Of a stretch of DNA of 48,249 bases, positions 23,009 to 31,002 are shown piece after piece. Positions within the stretch are counted from its first letter, which is position 1. Each line of letters begins with the position of its first letter. The notes below the pieces were generated by a model. The model saw nothing but the letters and a program-made list of their open reading frames with translations. It did no database searches and was not told where the DNA came from. The DNA is from Fen-1077 sp050014355. GTDB taxonomy: Bacteria; Chloroflexota; Dehalococcoidia; Dehalococcoidales; RBG-16-60-22. Made by a program: the position numbers and the translations under genes. The DNA is taken from positions 1 through 48,249 of the forward strand of contig JBEKDL010000016.1 of assembly GCA_050014355.1 (NCBI GenBank), written 5' to 3'.

Positions 23009-23037
23009 ATGATAAACGGCGGTTTTACAAAAGTCAA
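23009..23037 (-). promoter_or_regulatory. Promoter of the ECF S/DUF1893 operon
   Basis: On the minus strand TTGACT (23037-23032), a 17-base spacer and TATCAT (23014-23009). The roughly 40-base leader is too short for any riboswitch known to me. Confidence 0.6.
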
Positions 23038-23134
23038 AATATGTTATGGGTGACTGGATTCCTGCTTACGCGGGAATGACGTTCGGGGTGGATGGGGCGC
23101 AATGACACGAGGGAAGCATTGGGAGGACGGGACG

Positions 23135-23629
23135 ATGAATAATAGCTTGTCCGCAGATAAGATTAGTGCTAACATAGGCGGAGAAGGGGCGAAATTTCCG
23201 GGGAGGTTTTACATGACGAACAATGCAAAGGTCGGGGGAGTTTTGTCCATCGTGGCGGGGGCGTTCGGCGTGTTAGGACTGCTATTCTGTTTCCTGGCAG
23301 CGGGCGCGGTAATGCTGGCGCGGAACGGTTTCGACGGGCGGTATTATGACACCATGACGCAGGAAGGGGTCCTGATTGTCATAGCGGTCTTTTACATCGT
23401 GATGGGTATTTGCAGCACGCTGCTGGGAGCGCTGGCGATAGTGGGCGGGGTGTTCGCGCTGCGGAAAAAACACTGGGGATGGGCGCTGGCGGGGGCGATA
23501 GCATCGACGCTGACGTTCTTCCCGTGCGGGATACCGGCGATAATCTTTACGGCGATGGGGAAGCCGGAATTCCAGGCGAATGCGCTGCCGGCAGTACTGC
23601 CCGCGCCGATGGAAAAGATAGTGGGATAA
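23135..23629 (+). CDS. Membrane protein, DUF4064-like size
   Basis: A 164-residue protein with three to four hydrophobic segments: VGGVLSIVAGAFGVLGLLFCFL, GVLIVIAVFYIVMGICSTLLGALAIVGGVFAL, and WGWALAGAIASTLTFFPCGIPAIIF. The pattern (internal GGVFALRKKHWGWALAG and a Pro/Gly-rich last segment) resembles DUF4064-like small membrane proteins. Three starts are possible: ATG 23102, 23135 (GGGAGG upstream) and 23213 (GGGGAGG upstream, directly before the first membrane segment). 23213 may be the true one. A small soluble gene follows after 11 bases. Confidence 0.6.
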   Translation: MNNSLSADKISANIGGEGAKFPGRFYMTNNAKVGGVLSIVAGAFGVLGLLFCFLAAGAVMLARNGFDGRYYDTMTQEGVLIVIAVFYIVMGICSTLLGALAIVGGVFALRKKHWGWALAGAIASTLTFFPCGIPAIIFTAMGKPEFQANALPAVLPAPMEKIVG

Positions 23630-23640
23630 GGGGAGGGAGC

Positions 23641-23937
23641 ATGGGTTTCATCGATTTCTGGAAAAAGGTATTCAGCAGTGAGGAAGACGATGCCGAGCTG
23701 AAAGCGGCCCGGGCGCGGCACGGCATTACCGTGGACGAGAAGGACGATAAAAAGGAAAAGAAAGAGGAGGAGGCTTACGACCCGTGGGAGGTGGTGCGGA
23801 ACGCGCGGACGAGCTTTTTCTTCGGGAGCTGGGCGAGCCGCAAGTTCCGGATAGTGGGGGAGGACAAGGTGAAAGCGGAGCTGGAGGCTTTAGAGAAGAA
23901 GCGGAAGGAAGAGGAGGAGGAGAAAAAGGGGAGCTAG
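23641..23937 (+). CDS. Charged soluble protein, unknown
   Basis: A 98-residue highly charged protein, not recognised. It begins MGFIDFWKKVFSSEEDDAELKAARARHG and ends in a Glu/Lys-rich coiled-coil-like tail (KAELEALEKKRKEEEEEKKGS). The middle has DPWEVVRNARTSFFFGSW. GGGGAGGGAGC precedes the ATG; the reading frame open further upstream is a shadow of the membrane protein gene. It is likely co-transcribed with that gene, so it may be a cytoplasmic partner of it (inference). Confidence 0.6.
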   Translation: MGFIDFWKKVFSSEEDDAELKAARARHGITVDEKDDKKEKKEEEAYDPWEVVRNARTSFFFGSWASRKFRIVGEDKVKAELEALEKKRKEEEEEKKGS

Positions 23938-23952
23938 GGGGAGGGGCGAGAG

Positions 23953-24687
23953 TTATTGAGATTCAGCCGAGTTGAACTTTACTATGGTTTCCCAATCGAT
24001 TTCACCGTTCTTAACAAAGGTTTTACTGAACTCTTGAGTGAACCTGTTTATTATTTGAGCGTAAGCTTTATGAAACTGGGCGTTTTTCTCTCTGGCTGTA
24101 TATCCAAGAGGCTTAATAATTTTTAAATACACGTCAGGACTGCCAGAGATAAACTCCCAGAATTTCTGGCCGCAATATTTATAATAATCACCTTTATCAG
24201 TTTTAACGTTTCTACCGTAGCAACAGCCGTTAACGGCGATAATGTTCAGCTTTGAATTGCCGGTTCGCATTGTCTGCTTAGCTTTGCGGAAATCCTCCTG
24301 CATCTTTCTTATCTGGCTGCTGTTTCCCCAGTTTGGACCTGATTTAATCGCCACCAGATAACGGATATTATCTTTATTGAATTCCAGGTCTATGCCCTGC
24401 GAAGATGACTTCCAGCCTCTGTAAGCTTTCTCATTGATGAAGATGGCCAGCCCTTCGAGGAAGTTGCCGAAAATGGTTTCTTCTTGAGAAGAGAGATAGG
24501 CATCGAGCAATGCTTTGACAAAATCACCGGTTAGCAATATGTTTTGTACTCCTAACAAGTACGGATCAATCCTTAACAGCGCATCATTTAAATCAAATTT
24601 TTTAAGGTGTCGAAGTCTTATGTTATTGAAGTTGATTGACTTGTTTTCAATGTATTGGCTGACGTCTGATATTTTGATGGCGCCCAT
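23953..24687 (-). CDS. Type II restriction endonuclease-like protein (PmeII-type pattern)
   Basis: A 244-residue protein with a PD-(D/E)xK nuclease core: GNFLEGLAIF (Glu79), GIDLEF (Asp100, Glu102) and YLVAIKSGPNWGNS (Lys115), followed by VNGCCYG. This pattern matches what I recall of the PmeII family of type II restriction endonucleases; no search was run. It lies 65 bases downstream of the EVE-nuclease gene on the same strand, and both are AT-rich relative to flanking genes. No DNA methyltransferase lies in the window, so self-protection must come from elsewhere, from a changed specificity, or the enzyme may act only on modified DNA. Confidence 0.72.
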   Translation of the reverse strand: MGAIKISDVSQYIENKSINFNNIRLRHLKKFDLNDALLRIDPYLLGVQNILLTGDFVKALLDAYLSSQEETIFGNFLEGLAIFINEKAYRGWKSSSQGIDLEFNKDNIRYLVAIKSGPNWGNSSQIRKMQEDFRKAKQTMRTGNSKLNIIAVNGCCYGRNVKTDKGDYYKYCGQKFWEFISGSPDVYLKIIKPLGYTAREKNAQFHKAYAQIINRFTQEFSKTFVKNGEIDWETIVKFNSAESQ

Positions 24688-24752
24688 TGACTTATAATCT
24701 CTGAGGTTACGTTATTTTCGTGGTTTCATCCGTCATAAAATAAAACGATATT

Positions 24753-25619
24753 TTATCTTCTCAATATCCCCAGAGCTTCCTCCATGTTTTTATAGTCCCG
24801 TTTCTTTCCAAGTAATTCTTTCACTAGACTAATTTCAATAAATTGCATTTTATCAGCAACTTCATGGAAAGTGCCTGCGAGTAGTTCCTGATACTTGCCT
24901 CTTTCTTTGTTTGAAGCTACTAAAAAAATGTGACTATTCCAAATGTCGAAGGAATGCTTCAATTTTGACATTGCATGATAAATGTCTCCCTCAACCTGTA
25001 TCTCAAACACATAGGTAGGTACTGAACGTTCTACCCGGCGCCAAACAACATCAAGGCGGGTGCTTTCAAGCAGGTATTCCTTGTCAGAAATAAAGCCTTG
25101 GATTTGACCTATTTCCGCAATATCATTCATAACATCGGCATGCGAAATATTACCCATAGTTGTGGAATGTGGGAGTTCAACTTTAGTCGTTACATTACTT
25201 GTGATAGGTAACAATCCTAAAGCATTTCTCGCCAAATTCACTTCTTCAATTGGGTAGCATTGAAAAACCATTCTGGTGACTAATTGAAGGTCGTGAGACG
25301 TATATTTTTGCGTTTTCCAGAGATGTTGGGGAAGACAGTATTCAATGTCGAATTCGAACCTTAGCGGCCAGATGACTTCGTTTCTACGTATCTCCTCTGG
25401 CCAAAGAGGATTGGTTTGTTTGAATTTTGTTGCAACTTTACCAAAGCCAACAATCCCGTGTACAGGTTTAGAGACATAAAATAATAAACCATCGCCTTCT
25501 CTTAACATATTCCACAAGGCAGATAGTTCTCGAAAATCTTTTAAACCCCATATATTGTTAGTTTGAAAAGCGATTTCCCAATTTTTCTCTGTTCCTACCA
25601 ATAGCCAAAACTGTTGCAT
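24753..25619 (-). CDS. EVE domain fused to a PD-(D/E)xK-like nuclease domain
   Basis: A 288-residue protein. Residues 1-125 match the EVE fold: FWLLVGTEKNWEIAFQTNNIWGL, GDGLLFYVSKPVHGIVGFG, PLWPEE...WPLRFEF. EVE/PUA-like domains read modified bases in DNA or RNA. Residues 165-265 show a restriction-like core: STRLDVVW (Asp190), YVFEIQVEGD (Glu206, Gln208) and HIFLVASNKER. The E-x-Q form of the catalytic motif is a known variant. Together this is the architecture of a modification-dependent restriction enzyme. AAGGGAAAG precedes the ATG. It is first in a two-gene unit with the endonuclease-like gene. EVE call is good, nuclease call moderate, biological role inference. Confidence 0.72.
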   Translation of the reverse strand: MQQFWLLVGTEKNWEIAFQTNNIWGLKDFRELSALWNMLREGDGLLFYVSKPVHGIVGFGKVATKFKQTNPLWPEEIRRNEVIWPLRFEFDIEYCLPQHLWKTQKYTSHDLQLVTRMVFQCYPIEEVNLARNALGLLPITSNVTTKVELPHSTTMGNISHADVMNDIAEIGQIQGFISDKEYLLESTRLDVVWRRVERSVPTYVFEIQVEGDIYHAMSKLKHSFDIWNSHIFLVASNKERGKYQELLAGTFHEVADKMQFIEISLVKELLGKKRDYKNMEEALGILRR

Positions 25620-25726
25620 ATCTTTCCCTTAACAACTAACCTAGTCTAGTGATTTATTGTGTATAGTTTACTAGAAAATGGGAATTTTGCATATAGCCTT
25701 TGCTATTTTTTATAATAATACCTCTT

Positions 25727-26563
25727 TCACTTCCCCCTCAACGCGATAAATATTATGCCCGGGCCGGTGTGGACACCCAGCGCGGGACCGAGCTGGGCTA
25801 ACCTTATTTTCTCCTCGGGGAAGAGAGCGCCCAGGCGCTTGACGAAGGCCTGCGCTTCCTCACGCTCCGTGTTATACACCACGGCCAAATCCTGAATATC
25901 CTCGGTGTTTTTCACGAAGTCGAACAGGATATCGATGCCTTTAGCGCGGCTGCGAGCACGTCCGGCGGGCGACAATAAGCCGTCTTTCACGGTCAGCATC
26001 GGCTTGACGTTTAATACCGAGCCCAACAGCGCCTGGACCTTACCGATGCGCCCGCCCAGGGCCAGGTATTTAAGCGTATCGAGGAGCCCGAAAACGCGGA
26101 TGCTCGGGATCATCTTCTTAACCGCGTCCGCCACCTGGGGCAAGGTCTGGCCGGACCGCGCCAGCTCATTCGCGGCTAAAGCCAGCTGGCCCAGGCCCAT
26201 CGTCACAACCTGCGAGTCAATCACCTCGATTGGGCATTCCCTGACGACTGCTTCCCTGGCCTGCAGCGCGGAGTTACAGGTGCCGCTTAGCCTGGCGGAG
26301 ACATGAATCGAAATAATCCCGTCAGCCTTTGGAACAAGCTCCTTATAGGCCTCGACAAAGTCCTGGGGAGACGGCTGGGTGGTGCTGGGGTGGACGGGGT
26401 CATGCGCTAACCTCCGGTAAAACTCGTCCGCGCTGATGTCCACCCCATCATGAAAGACTTCATCGCCAAAGCGCAGATAGACCGGAACCATGGTTATACC
26501 CAGGTCTTGAGCTAAGCGCGGCGGCAGGTCGGCGGTGCTATCGGTAACGATTTTTACGGTCAT
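25727..26563 (-). CDS. DegV family fatty acid-binding protein
   Basis: A 278-residue DegV-family protein. These bind fatty acids and, as FakB, present them to the kinase FakA for phosphorylation and membrane lipid synthesis. Signatures are KIVTDSTADLPP at the N-terminus, TTQPSPQDF near residue 60, ISIHVSARLSGTCNSA near residue 80 and VIDSQVVTMGLG near residue 115; the C-terminal lobe carries GRIGKVQALLGSVLNVKPML and ends LGVHTGPGIIFIAL. No fakA-like gene is in the window, and single DegV genes away from fakA are common. Confidence 0.92.
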   Translation of the reverse strand: MTVKIVTDSTADLPPRLAQDLGITMVPVYLRFGDEVFHDGVDISADEFYRRLAHDPVHPSTTQPSPQDFVEAYKELVPKADGIISIHVSARLSGTCNSALQAREAVVRECPIEVIDSQVVTMGLGQLALAANELARSGQTLPQVADAVKKMIPSIRVFGLLDTLKYLALGGRIGKVQALLGSVLNVKPMLTVKDGLLSPAGRARSRAKGIDILFDFVKNTEDIQDLAVVYNTEREEAQAFVKRLGALFPEEKIRLAQLGPALGVHTGPGIIFIALRGK

Positions 26564-26658
26564 AGCGGAGACTCCTCTTGAAAATCAGGACTTAGGCGAG
26601 GTTAAGACTTAAAAAGTATATCACCACCGGCAGGCGGGTGTAAACCAGGAAGTTAGCT

Positions 26659-26823
26659 TTACTTTACGTTACTTCCCTTCCCCCTCTTTTCCGCCGCGTC
26701 TTTATATATCTTGGCGAGGCCTTTGCCGTGCTGCTTTATTTTCTGGCGCTTTTTGAGGAGCTTAGCGGCGCGGGCTTCCTGGCGGGTCAGCGCGCTATCG
26801 TTTTCTGGCAAACTGCTGGCCAT
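26659..26823 (-). CDS. Small basic protein overlapping the end of uvrB
   Basis: A 54-residue ORF, MASSLPENDSALTRQEARAAKLL continuing with a Lys/Arg-rich helix-like stretch to a TAA at 26659. It begins inside the last codons of uvrB in another frame (29-base overlap), which would allow coupled translation. Composition (KKRQKIKQHGKGLAKIYKDAAEKRGKG) suggests nucleic acid or ribosome contact, but no family is recognised. The region otherwise has no gene. Without homologues this is only a plausible small gene. Confidence 0.35.
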   Translation of the reverse strand: MASSLPENDSALTRQEARAAKLLKKRQKIKQHGKGLAKIYKDAAEKRGKGSNVK

Positions 26824-28804
26824 CTTCAATCACCATTTCCTTGCGCAATTCAATAATCCTGTCCCGAATCAGCGCGGCTTTTTCAAACTCTAAAGCGCGG
26901 GCGGCCTGTTTCATCTGCGTTTCAAGGTCTTTCACCAGGCGGAGAATGTCCTCGCGGGTAGCGGGGGCGCCAACTTCATAAGCGGCCTTAGTCTCGGAGA
27001 CGGCGGCGGCCTTAACGCGCTCGGTGATATCGCGCACGGCTTTTCTAATGCCCTGCGGGGTAATGCCGTGCTCCTTGTTATAGTCCTCCTGGATTTTGCG
27101 GCGGCGCACGGTCTCGTCGATAGCGTTCTGCATGGACTTCGTCACCGTATCGGCGTACATGATAACGCGCCCGTCGATGTGGCGGGCGGCGCGGCCCATC
27201 GTCTGGATTAAAGCGCCCTTAGAGCGCAGATAGCCCTCCTTATCAGCGTCGAGGATAGCGACGAGGGATACCTCCGGCAGGTCGAGGCCTTCACGCAGGA
27301 GGTTGATGCCCACGACGACATCGTAAACGCCAAGGCGCAAATCACGCAAGATTTCAACGCGCTCCAGCGTGTCCACCTCCGAATGCAGATAATGCGTCTT
27401 CACGCCCATCTCGACCAGGTACTCGGCGAGCTCCTCGGCCATGCGCTTGGTCAGCGTGGTCACCAGGCAGCGCTGGGACTTATCAACGCGTGTTTTAATT
27501 TGCTCAAGAAGGTCGTCGATTTGACCCTTGGTCGGTTTGATTTCTATCTTCGGCTCGAGGAGGCCGGTAGGACGAACGACCTGCTCCACCACCTGCCGGC
27601 TCTGCTGGTACTCGAAGTCGGACGGAGTGGCCGAAGTATAGACGACCTGTTTAATGCGCGCCAGGAACTCCTCGAAGTTAAGCGGGCGGTTATCCAGCGC
27701 CGACGGCAGGCGGAAACCGTAATCGACGAGGGTCTGCTTGCGGGAGCGGTCGCCGTGGAACATGCCGCGAATCTGGGGGAGGGTCATGTGCGACTCATCG
27801 ATAAACAGCAGGAAGTCTTCCGGGAAATAGTCCAGAAGCGTCCAGGGGGCGCTGCCAGGAGCGCGCCCGGCCAGATGGCGGGAGTAGTTTTCCGCGCCGG
27901 TGCAATAGCCGGCCTCGCGGAGCATCTCTAAATCGTAGTTGGTACGGGACTCCAGACGGGTGGCCTCGACGATTTTGCCCTGCGCCTTCAACTCCTTAAG
28001 GCGTTCGGCAAGCTCCACCTGGATGGCGTCGATAGCGCGCATGAGCTTATCATGGGAGGTCACGAAGTGCCGGGCGGGGTAAATATCTACCGTTTCCAGT
28101 TCGTTGAGAAGCTCACCAGTGAGGGGGTCGAGAGACAGGATGCGGTCGATGTCGTCGCCGAAGAACTCAATGCGCAGGGCGATTTCCTCGTAAGCGGGCA
28201 TGATTTCCAGCGTATCGCCACGGAGGCGAAAGTTACCGCGCGCCAGGTCCATATCGTTGCGCGCGTACTGCATGTCCACCAGCTGGCGAAGTAAGCGCTC
28301 ACGGCCGTAACTCTCGCCGCGCTTGAGGGAGGCGACAAAAGAGCGGTACTCCTCCGGCTCACCGAGGCCGTAGATACAGGAGACCGAAGCCACGATGAGT
28401 ACGTCACGGCGGGACGAAAGCGCCATGGTAGCGGCATGGCGCAGTTTATCGATTTCCTCGTTGATGTCAACATCCTTTTCGATATAGGTATCGGTGCGGG
28501 GGATGTAAGCCTCCGGCTGGTAGTAGTCGTAGTAGCTGACGAAATACTCGACGGCGTTTTCCGGGAAGAACTCCTTGAACTCGCTGGAAAGCTGGGCGGC
28601 GAGCGTTTTATTGTGGCAGATAACGAGCGTAGGGCGCTGCACCTGCGCGACGACGTTGGCCATGGTAAAGGTCTTACCGGAGCCGGTCACGCCTAAAAGC
28701 GTCTGGTGCTGATAGCCCTGGTGGAGGCCATCGACGAGCTTAGCGACGGCCTGGGGCTGGTCGCCGGTCATTTTGAAGTCGGAAACGATTTTAAAGTCGG
28801 GCAT
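26795..28804 (-). CDS. uvrB: Excinuclease ABC subunit B
   Basis: UvrB (669 residues) is the damage-verifying helicase of nucleotide excision repair. Walker A GVTGSGKT is at residues 38-45, the beta-hairpin region (YYDYYQPEAYIPRTDTYIEKD) at about 92-113, the DEAH-type motif as FIDESHMTLPQ, motif V/VI as VGINLLREGLDLPEV and QTMGRAARH, and the C-terminal UVR domain (ETQMKQAARALEFEKAALIRDRI) at about 628-650. Full length. There is no Shine-Dalgarno; a TGCTATACT extended -10 lies 10 bases before the ATG, so the message is probably nearly leaderless. uvrA/uvrC are not in the window. Confidence 0.98.
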   Translation of the reverse strand: MPDFKIVSDFKMTGDQPQAVAKLVDGLHQGYQHQTLLGVTGSGKTFTMANVVAQVQRPTLVICHNKTLAAQLSSEFKEFFPENAVEYFVSYYDYYQPEAYIPRTDTYIEKDVDINEEIDKLRHAATMALSSRRDVLIVASVSCIYGLGEPEEYRSFVASLKRGESYGRERLLRQLVDMQYARNDMDLARGNFRLRGDTLEIMPAYEEIALRIEFFGDDIDRILSLDPLTGELLNELETVDIYPARHFVTSHDKLMRAIDAIQVELAERLKELKAQGKIVEATRLESRTNYDLEMLREAGYCTGAENYSRHLAGRAPGSAPWTLLDYFPEDFLLFIDESHMTLPQIRGMFHGDRSRKQTLVDYGFRLPSALDNRPLNFEEFLARIKQVVYTSATPSDFEYQQSRQVVEQVVRPTGLLEPKIEIKPTKGQIDDLLEQIKTRVDKSQRCLVTTLTKRMAEELAEYLVEMGVKTHYLHSEVDTLERVEILRDLRLGVYDVVVGINLLREGLDLPEVSLVAILDADKEGYLRSKGALIQTMGRAARHIDGRVIMYADTVTKSMQNAIDETVRRRKIQEDYNKEHGITPQGIRKAVRDITERVKAAAVSETKAAYEVGAPATREDILRLVKDLETQMKQAARALEFEKAALIRDRIIELRKEMVIEDGQQFARKR

Positions 28805-28814
28805 ATACGTTTAT

Positions 28815-28823
28815 AGTATAGCA
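28815..28823 (-). promoter_or_regulatory. Extended -10 of uvrB, almost on the start codon
   Basis: On the minus strand TTGCTATACT: TATACT occupies 28820-28815 with TGn just before it. Transcription would begin about 4-6 bases before the ATG at 28804. No SOS box is recognised nearby. Confidence 0.5.
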
Positions 28824-28837
28824 AGTTTGGGAGAGCA

Positions 28838-29063
28838 TGTAACCTCACCCCCTGACCCCCTCTCCGTACACGGAGAAGGGGTCAGGGGGGCATGGCTGGA
28901 TTTCCGCTTGCGCGGGAATGGTAAAGGGTGACTGGATTCCCGGTAGGGTCAGGAATGACGTTAAAATGGCGGGTTGGAAGCCCGCCGCTACGGCGGCCAG
29001 GGTTTAAGGCAGAGATTGAGATTGCCGCGCCTCCCGATTGCATCGGGATGGCTCGCAATGACA
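28838..29063. repeat. Dispersed repeat block upstream of uvrB
   Basis: CCTCACCCCCTGACCCCCTCTCC...GGAGAAGGGGTCAGGGGG (28843-28889), CTGGATTTCCGCTTGCGCGGGAATGG (28895-28920), CTGGATTCCCGGTAGGGTCAGGAATGACG (28932-28960), GGCGGGTTGGAAGCCCGCCGCTACGGCGG (28968-28997) and GAGATTGCCGCGCCTCCCGATTGCATCGGGATGGCTCGCAATGACAG (29017-29063). No gene is seen. Confidence 0.7.
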
Positions 29064-29071
29064 GGAGGGCG

Positions 29072-29554
29072 CTATTTCCCCGGGAGGTTTTTGAGCGCGG
29101 CGATGACCTCATTAATATCAGGGAGCTGGGAGATTTCATAGACTTTGACCCAGGCCACTTTACCTTTTTCATCGACGATGATGTTAGCGCGTTCGGAGGT
29201 GCCGCCGTGCTCACGGAAAATGCCGTAGGCTTTAGCGACCGCGCCGTGAGGCCAGAAATCAGAGAGAATGCGCAGGTTTTTCAATTTCATATCGTCCGCC
29301 CAGGCTTTTTTGCTGGGTAAAGGGTCCACGCTTAGACCCACGGGCAGAGTGTTCAACGAGGTGATGGTCTTGAAATTAGCTTCCAGCGAGAGCATCTGCT
29401 TGGTGCAGACGCCCGTCCAGGCCAGGGGATGGAAGGAGAGCAGCACACGCTTGCCTTTCTGCCCGGATAGTCTGAACTCTTTGCCTTCCTGGTCCTTGAG
29501 GGTAAAGTCCGGCGCCGTTTCACCCACGGCGATGGGGCCGGTCTTTTCTGCCAT
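29072..29554 (-). CDS. Peroxiredoxin (AhpC/TSA, 1-Cys type)
   Basis: A 160-residue thiol peroxidase of the AhpE/BCP-like group, which reduces hydrogen peroxide and organic peroxides. The fold starts GETAPDFTLKDQEGKEF and the active-site motif is PLAWTGVCTKQM, with peroxidatic Cys50 and the preceding Thr. No other Cys is present, so it is a 1-Cys enzyme needing an external thiol. The usual Arg is in GGTSERANIIVD near residue 120. GGGAGGTGTGCT precedes the ATG. It stands alone; with rubrerythrin at 41017 it would give oxidative defence to an anaerobe. Confidence 0.9.
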   Translation of the reverse strand: MAEKTGPIAVGETAPDFTLKDQEGKEFRLSGQKGKRVLLSFHPLAWTGVCTKQMLSLEANFKTITSLNTLPVGLSVDPLPSKKAWADDMKLKNLRILSDFWPHGAVAKAYGIFREHGGTSERANIIVDEKGKVAWVKVYEISQLPDINEVIAALKNLPGK

Positions 29555-29597
29555 AGCACACCTCCCACGGGGTTATAAACCCCCACAAGAAATAGTA

Positions 29598-29695
29598 TAC
29601 ATTGGAAAACTCAAAACTCAAAGGTCAAATCTCAAAACCATAGCTTAAAGGTGAAAACATGGGGAAAAGGGGGAGTGGCTGACGGCTGAAAGCTA
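29598..29695. repeat. AAAACTCAAAGGTC-type simple repeat and spacer
   Basis: GAAAACTCAAAACTCAAAGGTCAAATCTCAAAACC followed by AGCTTAAAGGTGAAAAC, the same A-rich family as 4111-4162 and 5393-5430. It ends at the stop codon of the membrane gene at 29700. Confidence 0.55.
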
Positions 29696-29699
29696 ACCG

Positions 29700-30041
29700 C
29701 TATTTCTTCCCCTTCTCCTGGAGCTCCTTGAGTTTCTCGTGGAGGTGGGCGGCCTCGGCATCATCGCGGACGGTGGAGAGGCGGTCGCAAAGTCGCTTAT
29801 GCAGACCAGGGTCGATAATCTGGCCGGCCTCGCAGTACTGACGGGCGCTCCTTTTCGCCCCTTCGAGCAGGGCGGGGTTCACCACGAGGTACTGGAGCGC
29901 CGCCACGGCAAGGGCCAGGACAATGAGAACGACGACGGAGAGGGCGGTCTTCTGGTCAAAGAGCGCAACGAACGAGAGGGCGATGGCAGCGGCGACAGCG
30001 ATGATAATGACGATGGTGATGATCCATAATCTACGTGACAT
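29700..30041 (-). CDS. Small membrane-anchored protein (paralogue of 30267)
   Basis: A 113-residue protein with two close hydrophobic segments (LWIITIVIIIAVAAAIALSFVALF and LSVVVLIVLALAVAALQYLVV) and a soluble C-terminal helical part, with KRSARQYCEAGQIIDPGLHKRL and DDAEAAHLHEKLKELQEKGKK. The C-terminal part parallels the gene at 30267 (ARKIVAAGKARSDWHFRNVYRML...HDDLEAARLWQQLDRMK). GGAGGGAAGCT precedes the ATG giving MSRRLW; an upstream start is less likely. Not a known family; duplication is seen, function unknown. Confidence 0.65.
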   Translation of the reverse strand: MSRRLWIITIVIIIAVAAAIALSFVALFDQKTALSVVVLIVLALAVAALQYLVVNPALLEGAKRSARQYCEAGQIIDPGLHKRLCDRLSTVRDDAEAAHLHEKLKELQEKGKK

Positions 30042-30109
30042 AGCTTCCCTCCGGTACATTTACAGTATATACGGGGGAAGGAGGAAGTGGCAAGAGGCAG
30101 GGGGAGGGG

Positions 30110-30266
30110 TAGCTGAAAAATCAAAGGTCAAAAGTCAAAGCCACAGGTTAAAAGTAAAAAGGTGGGCGAAGCAAAATCCCTCTTAATCTCCCTTTACGAA
30201 AGGGAGAAAAATCCATGCCGGATTCCCAAATAGGGTTGGTTATGATATGTTTGGGTGAGGGGGCGG
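30110..30266. repeat. A-rich AAAAGTCAAAG tract and spacer
   Basis: TGAAAAATCAAAGGTCAAAAGTCAAAG...GGTTAAAAGTAAAAAGG (30115-30160), then CTCCCTTTACGAAAGGGAG (30188-30206) and a degenerate ATGCCGGATTCCCAAATAGGG. No gene is seen. Confidence 0.5.
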
Positions 30267-30515
30267 CTATTTCATCCGGTCGAGCTGCTGCCAGAGGCGA
30301 GCGGCCTCTAGGTCGTCATGGGCGGTGGCGAGCATGCGGTAGACATTGCGGAAATGCCAGTCGCTGCGGGCTTTGCCTGCGGCGACGATTTTACGGGCGC
30401 TGTTGACCGCCCAGCGCGTTTGCATGGGTTTGACCACAAATAAGCTGAAGGCGATGACCGCGCCAAGGCCGAGGAGAAGGATGATACAAAAGAGAAGGTA
30501 ATTTGTTAAGTGCAT
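30267..30515 (-). CDS. Small one-span membrane protein (paralogue of 29700)
   Basis: An 82-residue protein: one hydrophobic segment (YLLFCIILLLGLGAVIAFSLFVV, residues 6-28) followed by a helical soluble domain whose second half aligns with the C-terminus of the gene at 29700 (spaced AR...AG/GK...DD-x-E-A-A-x-L). It has only one membrane segment rather than two. GGGAGGCCCT precedes the ATG. The two genes are 225 bases apart on the same strand, so they look like an old tandem duplication. Function unknown. Confidence 0.6.
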   Translation of the reverse strand: MHLTNYLLFCIILLLGLGAVIAFSLFVVKPMQTRWAVNSARKIVAAGKARSDWHFRNVYRMLATAHDDLEAARLWQQLDRMK

Positions 30516-30669
30516 AGGGCCTCCCGTGTAAAGAGCGTTAATAAGATTATACCGTCCTAAAGCGCCGCGGGATACGAGGATAGTATGTATTTAAGCCCCG
30601 GTTTACCCCCCATTAGTGACCCACGGGGGGAAGTAACAAGTGGCAAGTAACAGGGGAAGGGAAAAAGAC

Positions 30670-30698
30670 TTGACATCAGGACTGTTCCAACATATAAT
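30670..30698 (+). promoter_or_regulatory. Consensus sigma-70 promoter of higBA
   Basis: A perfect TTGACA (30670-30675), 17-base spacer and perfect TATAAT (30693-30698). It is the only promoter in the window with both boxes at consensus and a 17-base spacer. Transcription would start 12-14 bases before the GTG of higB. Confidence 0.85.
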
Positions 30699-30717
30699 TA
30701 ACCCATAAGGTGTAAGG

Positions 30718-30987
30718 GTGAACATTGATTTCTCGTCTAATCGCCTACGAGAAGCAAGTGTGAGTCTCGCAGAAGCCGGTAGGCTATTTGGAGTTCCCAT
30801 CGGCAGAAAATATATCCAGAGAGTGGCAATCTTGAGAGCTACGGAAAGGTTTTCGGAACTCTTCGGACACCGGGCATTAAGGTTACATCGGCTTAAAGGT
30901 GAACGCGTTGGAGAGTACGCAATGACTTTAACCGGGAACTTCCGGCTTATTATCGAAAAGATAAAAGAAGATAAGTACGTATCGTAG
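30718..30987 (+). pseudogene. higB: HigB/RelE-type toxin gene with C-terminal frameshift
   Basis: An 89-residue ORF of the HigB (RelE superfamily) mRNase toxin: FSSNRLREASVSLAEAGRLFG...RVAILRATERFSELFGHRALRLHRLKGERVGEYAMTLTGNFRLI. The frame ends IKEDKYVS, but another frame directly after reads VRIVDVEDYHGN and stops at 31013, overlapping the higA start. That is the normal HigB C-terminus, so a 1-base or 4-base (GTAC) indel near 30975 removed it. The HigB C-terminal strand is part of the fold, so activity is probably lost, though this is untested. It begins with GTG; AAGG lies 8 bases upstream. Confidence 0.75.
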
Positions 30988-31002
30988 ACGTGGAGGACTA
31001 CC

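Noticed and set aside
22961..23009. Riboswitch before the ECF S gene
   Set aside because: The leader from the predicted transcription start is only about 40 bases and shows no known aptamer core.
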